This document shows positions 45,201-56,425 of a DNA stretch of 64,000 nt, in pieces. The notes beneath the pieces were generated by a model. That model was not told where the DNA came from. It ran no database searches and saw nothing but the letters and a program-made list of their open reading frames with translations. Where the stretch lies: positions 13,000,733 through 13,064,732 of the forward strand of contig JAJKFL010000039.1 in assembly GCA_021186555.1 (NCBI GenBank), read 5' to 3'. Position numbers and translations under genes: made by a program. The stretch is from Reticulitermes speratus. Taxonomy: Eukaryota > Arthropoda > Insecta > Blattodea > Rhinotermitidae. The stretch's first letter is position 1. Each line of letters opens with the position of its first letter.

Positions 45201-46452
45201 TGTGAAACTATGACATTTTTAAAGTAAAGAATACATTACTGAAATCTGTTGCTTCATTATGGAATACACCATTTGCAGTCTTGTTTAGGAAGAAAAGTAG
45301 GCTAAAGAAGGAGCTGACTGCTAGTTTTGTATGAGAAATTTCTTCCTCTTCTCTGAAGAAAGTTAATTATTAGGAATGAAATGAATTCTTCAGGCTGCCT
45401 GGTTTTTACTCAGATAGCTTCTTTTCCTTATTGTTCGAGAGCTCATTTTGCACATTTGCTGATTGTTGCATTAAACAAACACAATAGGTATCTCAAAGTG
45501 CAGTCTTTCAAAATGGGAGTTCGTGGCATTCCAGGCACTGTTTGATGCTACTTTCTGTACTTCATAAGGAAATATGGCCTTCATATCCATGGATCTGTTC
45601 CTTTACCCCATCCCTTACAACTTTTGAACCAATTAAAGCATTTTCTTAATTTTTATGAAATGTGGAGTGAACCTCATACCATTAGATGTCACTTCCTCTT
45701 TTGTATATTTCAATGCAAAGTTTGTTATGCTGCTATGTTGTTAACAATATAAAAAGAAACTTTAACAGTAATTGGTTATGATTTTAAGTTATAGTATGGT
45801 ACAAAATTCAGGACACAGCATTATGTGGCTTTAGTGTCACTTCTACCTCACATGTTTGTACAGCTGCTATATTGTTATTGTTGATCAGACATTAGGAATT
45901 ATAAAAGTAGAGTGGCCTTGAATGACATATTTCTACCAAGTTTTGTTTAAAATCTGTTGTTTGGTTCAGTGGTCATTACAGTGGACTCTCAGTATTGTGA
46001 TGTTTTTCATGCCTTGAACCTATTAGTATTGTTTCCTATAAAAGGAAAACCTGAACATGAAAATGTAGTTTGTGGAGTCCAAATTTTTCAATTATCTTTT
46101 TAATGGAAAATAATTATATTAATATTTACAGGACAAAAGAAAATTATATGAGTTTCGGGAAACCAATATTCTGACAGCATAAGTTTGGTATTTCCCTGCA
46201 GTGTGCAAGTTGTTAAGATGTACATGGTACCCCGAGGACCTGCAGATGGACTCACACCATGACAATTTGAAACTGAATACTGTACTATGCAGTACTGAGA
46301 GGGAGGAGGAGTAGAAGATCAGTTTGAATAGGCCAGAGCAATGCAATTGTTAAGCATACTGAGATGTTCACATTTGAAACACACATTTATATCTTTAGTA
46401 TGTAGTCTTGGTTATGTCTTACTGTTAATTAATTAATTCATTCAATGTACAG

Positions 46453-46594
46453 GTTATTTGTCTGATGGAGACGTGTTGCGGAGTAGTGCGACACATCCTT
46501 TCTCTGATGTGTGTGATGGATACATGTCAGAAGGTGGAGCTTCTCTCTGTGCCCGAAGATTACACTCCCAACAGATCCTGTTACAGGACAGCCG
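46453..46594 (+). CDS. sick: sickie/NAV exon i: paired SDGD / SEGG motifs
   Basis: The acceptor attcaatgtacag ends at 46452; the donor is GCCG|GTAAGT at 46595. The split Gly codon gives GYLSDGDVLRSSATHPFSDV, then CDGYMSEGGASLCARRLHSQ, QILLQDSR. The doubled GY(L/M)S(D/E)G(D/G) signature is diagnostic of NAV proteins (family form GYMSDGD...GYMTDGG). It lies between the linker and the coiled-coil/AAA part. The exon ends in phase 2, so at least one more exon must follow. I found no credible continuation in the remaining 17.4 kb. Exon i is 142 nt. Confidence 0.94.
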
Positions 46595-47214
46595 GTAAGT
46601 ACAGAATGTCCATGTAATACCAGAGGACGTTTGGAGTGTGGCAGTAAGGAGTGTTGTGATATTGGCTGTTTTCAGTTATGTGAGGTTATGCCGTCTAAAC
46701 GGATGCATCAAATATAACTTTTGTGTGTTCAGTTTGGAACTTTACTGCATTCAAGATGGACACTGTTCTACACATGGCTGTTCAAGTTCTGAATTTTTAT
46801 ATGTATTGATTTGAGCTTTATGAGCTACTTGATAATGCTATATCTGTTGCAGAGACTGTTTAACATTGAATGCCATTAGGTGATTATTGTGTAAGGTGAC
46901 CTGGATGGGACTGGGAAGGAAATGGCCATAGGTTGCTTGAACATACTGGTACTATCCTGGCATTTATGTGAAGTGACTGCAGATAAACCTGTCCCTCAGA
47001 ATTGCATGTTCGCTGCTTAAGAGTGCTGTAAGAATTAAGTGAAGGTAGTGTTTACTTCACTGAGGGGAAAATACAAAACACAAAATGTACAAAAACCTGA
47101 GTCAGAATCATTTATTTCCTGTTGACAAAAGCTATAAAAAAGTAATGCTTCACAGACAAGAAGCATAAAAATCATGTTCAGGATAGCATGTGCCCCATTG
47201 AGAAAAAGCATGGA

Positions 47215-48330
47215 CATCTCTCAGGATTATCTGTGTTGCATTGAGGAAACATGGTCATATGTCAAGGCATGCTGTGTGATTTGATTTTTGCAAGTGAAGG
47301 GTGTCGTGCTGATGGAAATTTATTGCCAGTTGGTCGAGGTGTACAAAGCACATGTAATTAGATGGAACAGTTGTGGATATGGTGCAGTGCTTTTGATGAA
47401 AGTATGACAGATGGTGACGACAAGCAGCAACCTGAACACTCGAGCATGTCCACTGTCGATGACAGTGTGCGTCTTCAGGGGCCCTTATGAGCGAGCACAG
47501 ACACAGTTCTGACATCACCTGAGAGCTAGACATTTCACTGGCTGGTGCAAACAGCTTTGTCCATGGCCATCTGTGTTACAGAAAAGTGTGTGCCAAAGAA
47601 CGATATTGACTCCCTTGCATGCATTTGACATGTTACAGTAATCGAAGAGAGCATTTTCTTCAGTACATTATTATAGGGGAGTGAAACATAGGTTCATAAC
47701 ATGACACCTGGGACCAAAAAGCATCCATAATGTGGGAACATCTTTTATTTCCACAAGCAAAGAAGCCATCAGTGAGGAAGATAATGCAACTGTCATTTGG
47801 TACCATAAAGGTGTGCTTCTTGTGGATATTGTTTTCTGTGGTGACACTGTAACTGCCGAACGTTGTTGTGGTACACTTGAGAGGTTATGGCAGGCCATTT
47901 GTTGCAAAGACGTCTGGATTGCTGTGCCCAGGTGTCATCATTTTGCACAACAACACCAGGCTTCATGCTGCCAACTGGACCTGTCTCTGGTTACAGCACT
48001 ATGGCTGGAGGTTGTGGACCACCCTGCCTACAGTTCCAGTCTTGTGCCTAGTGATTTCCATTTTTTTTTGGTCCCTTTAGAAAACCTAGCTGGCAAGTTA
48101 TTTGCAGCAGATGCTGACAAGAAGCAAACTGTCACCTTCTCGCACAGACACTTTACATCGATGTCTTCTGCACCAGGGTACAAGCCTTGGTGCCATGAAG
48201 GGACAAATGCTGTAATGTCAGTGGTGATTAAGGGAGGTCTCATTTATACCTTCTGCTACCTACATGCCAGCCAAGTCAGAGTGAAGTTCTTGGCATCAGA
48301 GTGTTTTACCTTATTTTTTGAAACTCCTTT
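47215..48330 (+). pseudogene. mariner transposase pseudogene
   Basis: Fragments in changing frames follow mariner transposase order: YKAHVIRWNSCGYGAVLLMK, VHGHLCYRKVCAK, FLQYIIIGE (family IVTGDE), DQKASIMWEH, then GVLLVDIVFCGDTVTAERCC GTLERLW, GVIILHNNTRLHAANWT (family LHDNARPH), LEVVDHPAYSSSLVPSDFHF F. Two catalytic Asp positions are damaged: the first is within IIIGE and the second is HNN instead of HDN. Several stops and frameshifts are present, so no active protein is possible. It lies in the CpG-poor domain. Confidence 0.85.
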
Positions 48331-48361
48331 GTAATATTAAAAGGTAAACATAAGTTATCTG

Positions 48362-48590
48362 TGTGTATGCCATGAAGGCACATAGGGGGAGTAAACGGTA
48401 TAGCTCCGCTCATTTTTAATTTGGGTACTAGATGGAGGTGAGTGGTCAGAGTCATGCTGTGGCCGCTGTACCATTTAAATATGAGGCTGGGTGGGCCCCA
48501 GAGCTGGTCTGGACATTTTTGTGGAAGAGAAAACTCCCATGTCCCTACCGAGAATCAAGCCCCAGACAGTCCAGCCCGTTGTTAGTAATT
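48362..48590 (-). mobile_element. SINE family III, CpG-decayed copy
   Basis: GCCATGAAGGCACATAGGGG GAGTAAACGGTATAGCTCCG, GAGTGGTCAGAGTCATGCTG TGGCCGC, ATGAGGCTGGGTGGGCCCCA GAGC, AGTCCAGCCCGTTG. Positions that are CG in the copies at 17686 and 36577 are TG/CA here (CACGCCCC to CATGCTGT). Confidence 0.8.
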
Positions 48591-49189
48591 AAAAACCTGT
48601 TGAAAAATTAACAAGAAGTGTCTGAGGTATGAAAGTGTGTAAATGTTGAAGATGTCTGATGATTAATGCCATCTGTCAGTGAGAGTCTCTTATGGCTGAA
48701 AGTATATACACGTACAGGTCGCCGCCTTCTGATGATTGACATCGTCCGTCAGACACCAAAAGTAACTAAAGTCCTGCAAGTCAGACAGTCATGAACTATC
48801 TCCTGTTGTGTATGGACCATGTTATGCTCCAAAGTTGTTGAAAATGTTTTCCATTACCTTGAATGCATAACTGGGACCTTTTACACCAAGAATTGCTGGT
48901 ATGCTGAAAAATTCTAGGCATGTGTTGTGTTGTTGCAGCCACTTAAATAAAATTCTGAGTCTTGTCCCATGGGTGGGCACTTTTTGAGTAAACTATGTTC
49001 TTCAGATGGCCCTGCACATAGAAGTAGGCAGGAATTTCATTTTATAAATGTTTATAATTCTAGCATAAAATGCAGTTCAGTTGTTGGGTTACAATGTAAA
49101 GCTTATGTGCAGGTGGTCTGGGGTCAAATCCTACTGAAGCCAGTATGTTTTTACTAAATATGTTAACAGATCATATTCATCATCACCAC

Positions 49190-49222
49190 TTTCTTCTTCT
49201 TCTCCTCCTCCTCCTCCACTTC
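49190..49222. repeat. CTT/CTC-rich tract
   Basis: Short polypyrimidine run CTTCTTCTTCTCCTCCTCC. Confidence 0.8.
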
Positions 49223-51384
49223 CTCCTTCTCATATATCTCCTTATCACTTGAGTAAAGATACTGAGTGCATTAAATTTGTCATGTATGAATTCACAATTT
49301 CTATTTGCCATTGTTTAATTGTAAAGAGTATTGTACACGGAAATTTTAGGCATGTTTATGATCTCTTGTTTCACAAATGCTGCCTATATGCTAACCTTTC
49401 TGTGAATTGTAATGCATGTTAAAAATAAATACAGTGATAACCACTCAGCTTTAAAGGGTTCATGTTTATTGATTTAGGATTTTCCGGCACTCAGTGTTCA
49501 GTTTCAGAGATCTCACGTTCATGATCTCGGTGTTAAATTTCCTTCTTTAAGGTTTTCCTCATTTAGTTTTCAAATCCTTTACTTTCCAAAGAAACCTTAG
49601 ATGGGATGTTTTACTGCACATGAATGAAATTAACATGAAGCATAATGAAACAGGAAGAATAATTAAGCATACCTTGCTGATGCACACAAGTGTGCGCGCA
49701 CCCATAACACGTGCATGAAATATTTATGAAAGTATTATAAATACGTAAGTACTAACCCCTTGGTAACAGAATGCAAACGTTGAATGCCCCTAATTCTAGG
49801 GATTCCATTCGTCCCGGTTTTCCCGGCACAATAGGAGCTGTGTCTTGGTGTTCCATAAAATTCGGTTTGGGATGCCAAATGTCCCAGGTGTTTCTAGTCT
49901 TAAAAATACGACATTTCTAACCATGTGTACGAACATTCTGATTTTCCTACAGTGGGAGTAAATATCTATAGGAGTAGGAAAGCCATCAACCCGTCAGTAA
50001 CAGGAAAGATTAGGAGTAGGAGAGAAAACGTGTAGATTAGTGATTATAGAGTCTGGACTGAGACTTCGAAGGTTTAGGAATGGATATGTAAAGAAAAATC
50101 AGTAAGTGAACTGAGTGCCTGCGTTCAAGAAGTGTCGTCTATGTAATAATTTTGTTATCTGAATTACCTCGTTATAGTAATGCTGATAAGTTACTTTGCT
50201 CTTTCCACTGCATGATGGGTTAATTTTTTTTTCTTCTAACCCCCTCCCCCCACGCTACCTAAATGTTATTTTAAATGCCCCAGTTTTTTTGTTTTTTAAA
50301 AATGGGATCTCTAGACAATACCAAAACACACGATTTGACATGATTCTGAACCAATGTCATCCTCGTGTAATATTCGTGTCTTATTTCCTTGAAAACCATT
50401 CCTTTTCCCATTTCATCCTTGGTCCTCCAAGTGGCACCTTTTTAAGGGTCTTTCCCACCAAATTTCTGTACTTATTTTTTTGTTCTTCCTCTCATCTTTT
50501 TGACTTCTCTACATTAGTAATCACAAAGATTCCTTAAATTTGAACAGATGATATACACAACTTTCTTTCTCCACCAAAATCTCCCTGTTGTCATGTTCAT
50601 TACCAATTACGACCAAATTAATCAATGGCGCAGGGTTTTCCTTCAGAAGGTGACCGTTTCTACACCGAAAGTTAGTTAAAATCACCACACAAACCATAAT
50701 AAAACAAAACAAAAAAAGTCAACCAAGTAGGAACAAAAAGGAACAGATATGTTAGTATGTTTCAAAGAAACTATTTCCAAAATAAGCAATTCCCACTTTT
50801 ATGTAGAACTGGCTGTAATTGCAGATGAAAAAATAAATCGAAAAATTATCCCATTGTTATGTAACAGCGTTGCAGGACGTTTCGGCGACCTTACATACTT
50901 CGCGTTGTTGCCGAATAACCCTGCCCTTCATATTATTGTGTACAGTTGGCAACTACCCGGTTTTAAACACCCCGTGACATCAGAATCAATACTGCTGACG
51001 GATTTAGTGAAGTGTGGTGTGACGTCACCGTAGCGTAACACTACAGCCAGCTGTCGTAGTCAACAGCGGCCCTGAAACGCGTGTTAAGGGTAGGCTCTTA
51101 CCCGGCCTTCCTCTTGTATCAAATGAAACATATTATGGCGACAGAATGAAGAAACAGGTTTTACCCATACCACGACGTTACATCTTGCAGACTATCGAAC
51201 AAGGGGTATATGTAACTTCCAGATGCATTTTGCGATTTTGCATCATATTGCGTGATGTTCATTTGTAGCTGGTACAGTTTGTGGCAGGACGTTTAAAATG
51301 TGTCTTCCTCATGTCGTTAAATGTGTCATGTCTCTGACTTAAAGTATGTGTAGGATGTCACTTTGGACGTCGGGGTGGATTAGT

Positions 51385-51920
51385 CATTTTGCCTGTTGTT
51401 TTGTATGGGTGTGAAACTTGGTCTGTCACACTGAGGGAGGAACATAGGTTGAGGATGTTCGAGAATAGGGTGCTGAGGAGGATATTTGGGACTAAGAGGG
51501 ACGAGGTAACAGGAGAGTGGAGAAGACTGCATAACGAGGAATTTAATGATCTGTACTCATCACCAAATATTATTTGGGTGATCAAATCAAGAAGAATGAG
51601 GTGGGCGGGGCATGTAGCACGTATAGGGGAGGGGAGAGGTGCATACAGGATTTTGGTTGGGTGACTGAGGGAAGGAGACCACTTGAAAGACCCAGGCATA
51701 GACGGGAGGATAATATTAAAATGGATCTTTAAGAAGTGGGATGGGAGGGCGTGGACTGGATTAATATGGCTCAGGATAGGGACAGGTGGCGGGCTGTTGG
51801 TGAATGCGGTAATGAACCTTCGGGTTCCATAAAACGCGGGGAATTTCTGACTAGCCGAGGACCTTTTAGCTTCTCAAGAAGGACTCTGCTCCATGGAGTT
51901 AGTTAGTTAGTTAGTTAATT
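51385..51920 (+). mobile_element. LINE 3' end (RTE-like), best preserved, with (AGTT)n tail
   Basis: The frame 51389-51664 reads [40 protein letters not shown]..., ...[26 protein letters not shown], the C-terminal part of RTE-type reverse transcriptase proteins. A frameshift near 51662 is followed by [20 protein letters not shown] and the 3' UTR with CTTCTCAAGAAGGACTCTGC. It ends in (AGTT)n at 51897-51918, a microsatellite tail of the kind seen in RTE elements. 5'-truncated; no endonuclease or RT palm. Confidence 0.88.
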
Positions 51921-52215
51921 ACTATGTTACGGACTGGACAGTCAGTGAATCTGGTTTCGATTCCTTGCAGGGATACAGATTATTCTCTTTAGCACGCACA
52001 GCTTTCAGACTGGCTGTGGGCGGATGGAGTGTCATTCTAATGGGTAATGAGGGCTATTTTGTCTGGAGTAAAGCTGTCAGGGCGTGAAGGTGACCACTTG
52101 CCCCCAACTAATACCGAAGTTGAAGATTGAATGGAACTGTACCTCCATTGCCCTATACATCTTCATGGTGTGGTGCTTAATTTAGCAGAGGGACGATTCT
52201 ATCTATATAGGATGG
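51918..52215 (+). mobile_element. SINE family III, diverged copy next to the LINE
   Basis: CTATGTTACGGACTGGACAG, B box TGGTTTCGATTCCTTGC, AGCTGTCAGGGCGTGAAGGT GACCACTTGC, CTAATACCGAAGTTGAAGAT TG, CATGGTGTGGTGCTTAATTT. The head is incomplete. Confidence 0.7.
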
Positions 52216-52582
52216 CCTTGTGAAGTCTGTGCTTAATCTTGTTCGTTAGCCTTTTGGTTGTTATATCCTTTCATCATTCATGAGACGTATGACGTAGTAT
52301 TCATTTCACAAAGAGGTATTTTGTATGTACTGGAGCATTAAACTGCACTGTTTTTTCAACAAACCTGCTGTAAATGCCGAAAATAAATTAACGTTTAAGA
52401 AGGCGTACACAACTGTGTATTTTTCAACGACAGAATGATTGTCAGATTCTTTGCGTTGCGGGTAGGCGTACAGTATTGTTTTGTAACAAAGCTATTCACG
52501 TTGCTTAACTGCCGTAAATTGATTATCATTCACCAACAAATGCACAAAGATAATTTTTCACTAATTACTTTATTAAAGGATT

Positions 52583-52627
52583 TCCCCTATACGTATTTCG
52601 GCAATCTATATTGCCATCTGCAGGGGG
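52583..52627 (-). ncRNA. hammerhead-like motif, left arm (core changed)
   Basis: CCCC CUGCAGA U, stem II GGCAAU/AUUGCC, GAAA UACGUAUA, GGGG. Identical to the right arm except CUGCAGA for CUGAAGA, which removes the conserved A after CUG. Confidence 0.5.
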
Positions 52628-52669
52628 TCATTTTGGTTTGTATATAGACCAATGTACAAACCAAAATGA

Positions 52670-52713
52670 CCCCCTGAAGATGGCAATATAGATTGCCGAA
52701 ATACGTATAGGGG
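52670..52713 (+). ncRNA. hammerhead ribozyme-like motif, intact core
   Basis: Stem I CCCC (670-673)/GGGG (710-713); CUGAAGA 674-680; unpaired U681; stem II GGCAAU/AUUGCC (682-687/692-697) with AUAG loop; GAAA 698-701; stem III A-U, U-A, A-U with loop CG (701-708); predicted cut after A709. (Numbers are the last three digits of 52xxx.) All conserved core bases are present; the extra U is non-textbook. Confidence 0.6.
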
Positions 52714-52847
52714 AAATCCTTTAATAAAGTAATTAGTGAACAATTATCTTTGTGCATTTGTTGGTGAATGATAATCAGTTATATAACGATGCACGGTGAA
52801 TACAACGTGAAATTCAGTGCCGTCAATTATTTTTATCTCATTAAAGT

Positions 52848-52995
52848 TTTGGATGTGGATTGGATTCATCTGGCTTAGAATAGCGACCGGTGGCGGCCGT
52901 CGAGTTGCATACAAGGCGTAAATTTTCGTGATTAGTTGGGCGACTGTTAGCTTCTCAAGAAGGGCTCTGTTCAGTGGCGGTAGCTGATGGTTTGC
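52848..52995 (+). mobile_element. LINE 3' end fragment
   Basis: DWIHLA-like GATTGGATTCATCTGGCTTA GAATAGCGACCGGTGGC, then GGGCGACTGTTAGCTTCTCA AGAAGGGCTCTGTTCAGTGG, as in the other LINE 3' ends. Confidence 0.75.
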
Positions 52996-53045
52996 GTTTA
53001 TCTTCATGATATCTAAGCTTGAATTTTATTCTGTGTGTACAGTTT

Positions 53046-53059
53046 GGGGGGGGGGGGGG
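53046..53059. repeat. G14 homopolymer
   Basis: Uninterrupted G run. Confidence 0.95.
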
Positions 53060-53574
53060 TGCGGTGAGCTGTTTCTGAGGACAGTTAGTATAAATATTTC
53101 GATTTGAATTTTATGTAAGGTAAGGTTCATATCAGATATATAGGGGCTACGAATCAAAATTCATTTCGCCGAGCAGCTTGCAGTTGAGACTGCCAAACTA
53201 AATTCCATTGAGCAGTTTCGCAGAAGAAATATGTGGGCGGACCGTGACCATGGGTTTTGTTCGTACTTCTCAGATATTTAAAAGTGCCATTAAGTACATT
53301 TAGAAATGAAAAATTACATTTGCACGAACATGCAAGTATACATAATGTTTTGAAGAGTTTCTTTGAGACATGGTTTAGATACATATTGGAAAAGCCTTTT
53401 GAGGAGAAGAGGTTGAGGGTTTTAGATTGGACGTAACTGGCTCTGGTCATTGTGAATTAATGAACGTTGGTATCCCTTAACGGATGATTCCGTCAAGAGT
53501 CTGCCAAAAGAGTTGGTTGGTTTTTAAGTTCCAGTGCTGTGCACTTAAAATTGTTGTGTCTGCGTGAGTGTGTG

Positions 53575-53645
53575 TGATTGCTTGGAAGACCTGGGCGTAG
53601 ATAGGAGGATAATATTAAAAGGATCTGAAAGAAATTGAATGGAGG
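53575..53645 (+). mobile_element. LINE tail fragment
   Basis: GCTTGGAAGACCTGGGCGTA GATAGGAGGATAATATTAAA AGGATCTGAAAGAAAT matches the GRPRRRREDNIKxDLKEI coding stretch. Only about 70 bp is recognisable. Confidence 0.65.
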
Positions 53646-54776
53646 GGTTTGCACCGGATGCATGCTCTCTCGACCTTCCTTGTTCTCACCACGTTGGAAA
53701 AGGTAACTTGTGACGTCTGTTTCATCTATACAAACACTTGTGATCCTACTGTTAGTTCTAAAAGGCCACAAGTACGACCTGTACATGTTACCTTTGCGAA
53801 ATAACTAATTCAATTGTGATCAAATGAGGTGTGTTTTCTGCCAGTTCTGTGTTATTCTGTGGCATGCTTTAAATTGAATTGTATTCAAATAAGGCACTAT
53901 TCTCTCAGTTTTGTGGTGTTCAGAGGCTTGCTTTCTTCCAACTGAATTTTATTCAAGGGAGGCGTGTATTCTGTCAGCTTGATGGTGTTCTGAGGCAGTG
54001 ACTTTATTCACAGGAAGCATGTTTTTGTCAGTTGAACAGTGTCCAGTGGACTCGTGTTTATGGCTGCTGCTTGCATTTCTGAGATGTATAAAACGTTACA
54101 TTAAGGGCAGAGACTTGTTAACTGGACATGTTTGTGCATGCGTGGCCTGTGTGACCGCAGCAGATGTTTCAACCGTCGTGTTAGCGGCAGCTTTACTAAT
54201 TTGAGATATACTGTTGCGAGTTTAGCGTGAATTTATGTGTATTGTGTACTGAATCATACATTTGTAGTACACTTATGTCTGTGCCCAGTATGCTGTAAAT
54301 TACTGGCCGTGTTCATAGTCATGAGCTCGAGCGGTTGTATTGCGGAGTTCTGGGGGTGAACGAATCATTTCGACATGAAATTGGTGTCAGTTACCGTTGC
54401 CCATGTTTCGCTTCAGTCATATTCGCTATAGGCGTCTGGGTATAGCATTATGTCAGATTGAGTTGCAGAGCAGAAACCTTTTTGAAAACCTAATAGTCGC
54501 TCAGCTAGTCAAGAACTTTCCATGGAGGTTCATTACTGTGTGCACAGGAGCCGGCCACTGCCCCCCCTCCCCACCGGTAAACAAATCCAGTTTACACCTT
54601 TCCATCGTCATATATACGCATGCATACATATGAACAATTAAAATTGTGGTTTTTTATTATTCATTATTTTAGGAGATGGGAAGAAAGACGGTTCAGAACT
54701 TAATTATGGTAACTTTAATCTGTTTTAAGTAAATTTTAATTTCTTAGTCCCCCGTTATACCCAAATACTTGGTAAT

Positions 54777-55032
54777 CCCCCCCCCCCCCCCCCATGGCGC
54801 AACAGCCCCTACTGGGCCAGGGCATCCTCAGTATCGAGGCTTCACAATCACACTCAGATACACACACACTCGCTAGGACTCCTCTGGACGAATGATCAGC
54901 CCGACGCAGAGACCTGTACCTGACAACACACAACATTCGCAAGAGACAGACATCCATGCCCCCGGCGGGATTCGAACCCGTAATCCCAGGAAGCAGACGC
55001 ACGCCTTAGACCGCACGGCCACTGGTATCGGC
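54777..55032 (-). mobile_element. SINE family I with a poly(G) tail in place of poly(A)
   Basis: Minus-strand copy: rc head ends GTATCGGC at about 55032 and CAAATACTTG(G)TAAT flanks both sides. The 3' end, usually poly(A), is a run of 17 C on the plus strand. The head has a small deletion around the GCGGCCGCTCGC segment. Confidence 0.88.
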
Positions 55033-55412
55033 AAATACTTGTAATATCTTTCCAAAAATCAGAAGCTTTGATTGCGGCAGTGTTGGCGTCGTCGATTTGT
55101 AGAGACTTAAAAAGTGCGAAAATGGTGTGGCATCCAATTGCATGACGTTCGTACAAAGTTTCGTAAAAATCCATCCATAGTATCGGTTGCTATTGGGGTG
55201 GTATACGCACCTAAGGAAGGGATGGTACCGTAATTGTATCAGTTTGATAAAATATGGAGTGTAGGCTAACAGTTACGGCATTGTAGCCGGGGCTGGAAAT
55301 TGGCGTAGACTGGCGTAGACGCTGTCTGCTTTGTTCCAGAGTGACTTCTAACGACGCTATTTTCATTGCTTTAGGATATCTGTCGTTCCCAATAACGATG
55401 CATGTGGGAACA

Positions 55413-55446
55413 TACATACATACATAATACATACATACATACATAC
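55413..55446. repeat. (ATAC)n microsatellite
   Basis: CATACATACATACATAATAC ATACATACATAC; the Tyr/Cys/Met-rich minus frame is an artefact. Confidence 0.9.
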
Positions 55447-56166
55447 AATCTGTACTGTCACTTTATTTACTAAAATGTGCAGCCCCGCTGGTCATTCCTC
55501 TGGTATTGTCTACGGATACGTAGCGTCCACCCAGTCCAGAAAAGGCATTTCCAAACCCTGTTGTAATTCCTGAGGTAGAGTAGGCTGTAATTCCTCGGTA
55601 GATTATTTTATTGAACGCCAAAAAATCTGCATTTGCTTGGGAGATTCACGGCACGCCCTGGCCTTGTTTTATTCAATTTGAACTGAGTCAGTGAGGGTTA
55701 AGCTGCAGCGTCGGTAGTGCAACTAGTTGCAGCTGGCGACTGACTGACTATCGATTTTCCAACCATCATTCTGCGAGTAGGCCAACGTTCGTCGGGTCAA
55801 TTTTTGACCCGGTCTTCCTCTGTCATGCCTTCCCTTTAGAATGTCTAATGCGATTAATAATTCGGCTTACCTTCGAGGCACGCATTGCTTAAAGGATCTG
55901 TTGAAATGGGTCTCTCTGTCACTTTCCGATGATCCTCGCGCGCTTATAGAGTAGCATACTATACCCGCATTATATTGTATTTTCAGTTATGATAGAACCG
56001 GGCGGGTTTGTATAGTAGTAACACTGTGAATAAATGCTCGGGAGGTTCCCGGTTCGAATCTCGGCCGCGTTACCTGCTTTCTTGAGGTTTTACATGGTTT
56101 TCGCTTACTCGATCTCGGTAAGATGTGGCGTAATACTTGGAAATAATCACTCACTTCTTCCACACC

Positions 56167-56392
56167 ATTTTTTTTGTGGTGAAGGGCCCCGCAGCAGAAG
56201 CTACGGACGCACCGCAGCCTTAAGGCTTCTTGTGCAACCCTGTGATGAAGATAAAAGATGATCGGTTTTTTTTTTTCATTTTTGCAAGTAATGGAGCACC
56301 GGTGGAATGAAATTGACAAGGGAAAACCGAATTTCGGGGAAAACCTGTTCCAGTACCACTCTGTCCACCACAAATCCCACATGGACTGGCCC

Positions 56393-56425
<33 letters not shown>

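Larger units (their letters stand above)
43888..46452 (+). other. sick: intron h-i
   Basis: 2.57 kb, phase 1, very CpG-poor. It has a hammerhead half-unit and a degenerate ~141-bp tandem repeat. I see nothing specific in 43890-44490 or 45200-46452. Confidence 0.75.
22340..46594 (+). other. sick: neuron navigator / sickie gene, internal nine exons
   Basis: Gene-level entry for nine exons: 22340-22518, 23532-23665, 29920-30043, 35303-35457, 35941-36052, 39608-40517, 42356-42503, 43756-43887 and 46453-46594. All internal borders are AG/GT and the phases agree (2,1,2,1,2,0,1,1,2), giving one 2036-nt open frame with no stop. The order CH domain, Ser-rich basic linker, KRTSSSSGFSSARSERS block, FDNMDK, then the GYLSDGD and GYMSEGG motifs, is that of the NAV family. 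Known from the family: NAV proteins bind microtubule plus ends and actin and guide neurite growth; Drosophila sickie acts in axon growth through cofilin/actin and in Imd signalling. Missing here are the start codon, the N-terminal half of the CH domain, the coiled coils and the C-terminal AAA ATPase. Family assignment is from recognition, not from a search. Confidence 0.9.
52521..52776. mobile_element. 256-bp near-perfect palindrome with two hammerhead-like motifs
   Basis: Arms 52521-52642 and 52655-52776 (122 bp each) are inverse copies with only about two mismatches, separated by 12 nt. The outer ends are GATTATCATTCACCAACAAA TGCAC and its inverse, the same ACCAACAAATGCAC end as the other units. 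Confidence 0.95.

Noticed and set aside
47732..48334. 200-aa frame as a working transposase
   Set aside because: It lacks the N-terminal half, the second catalytic Asp region is only found in another frame and reads HNN, and stops and shifts lie upstream.
50196..50537. 113-aa Phe-rich frame
   Set aside because: Low-complexity T-rich DNA and no family resemblance.
51897..51918. (TTAG)n as a telomere-like repeat
   Set aside because: The insect telomere unit is TTAGG; this 4-bp repeat is the tail of the LINE at 51385.
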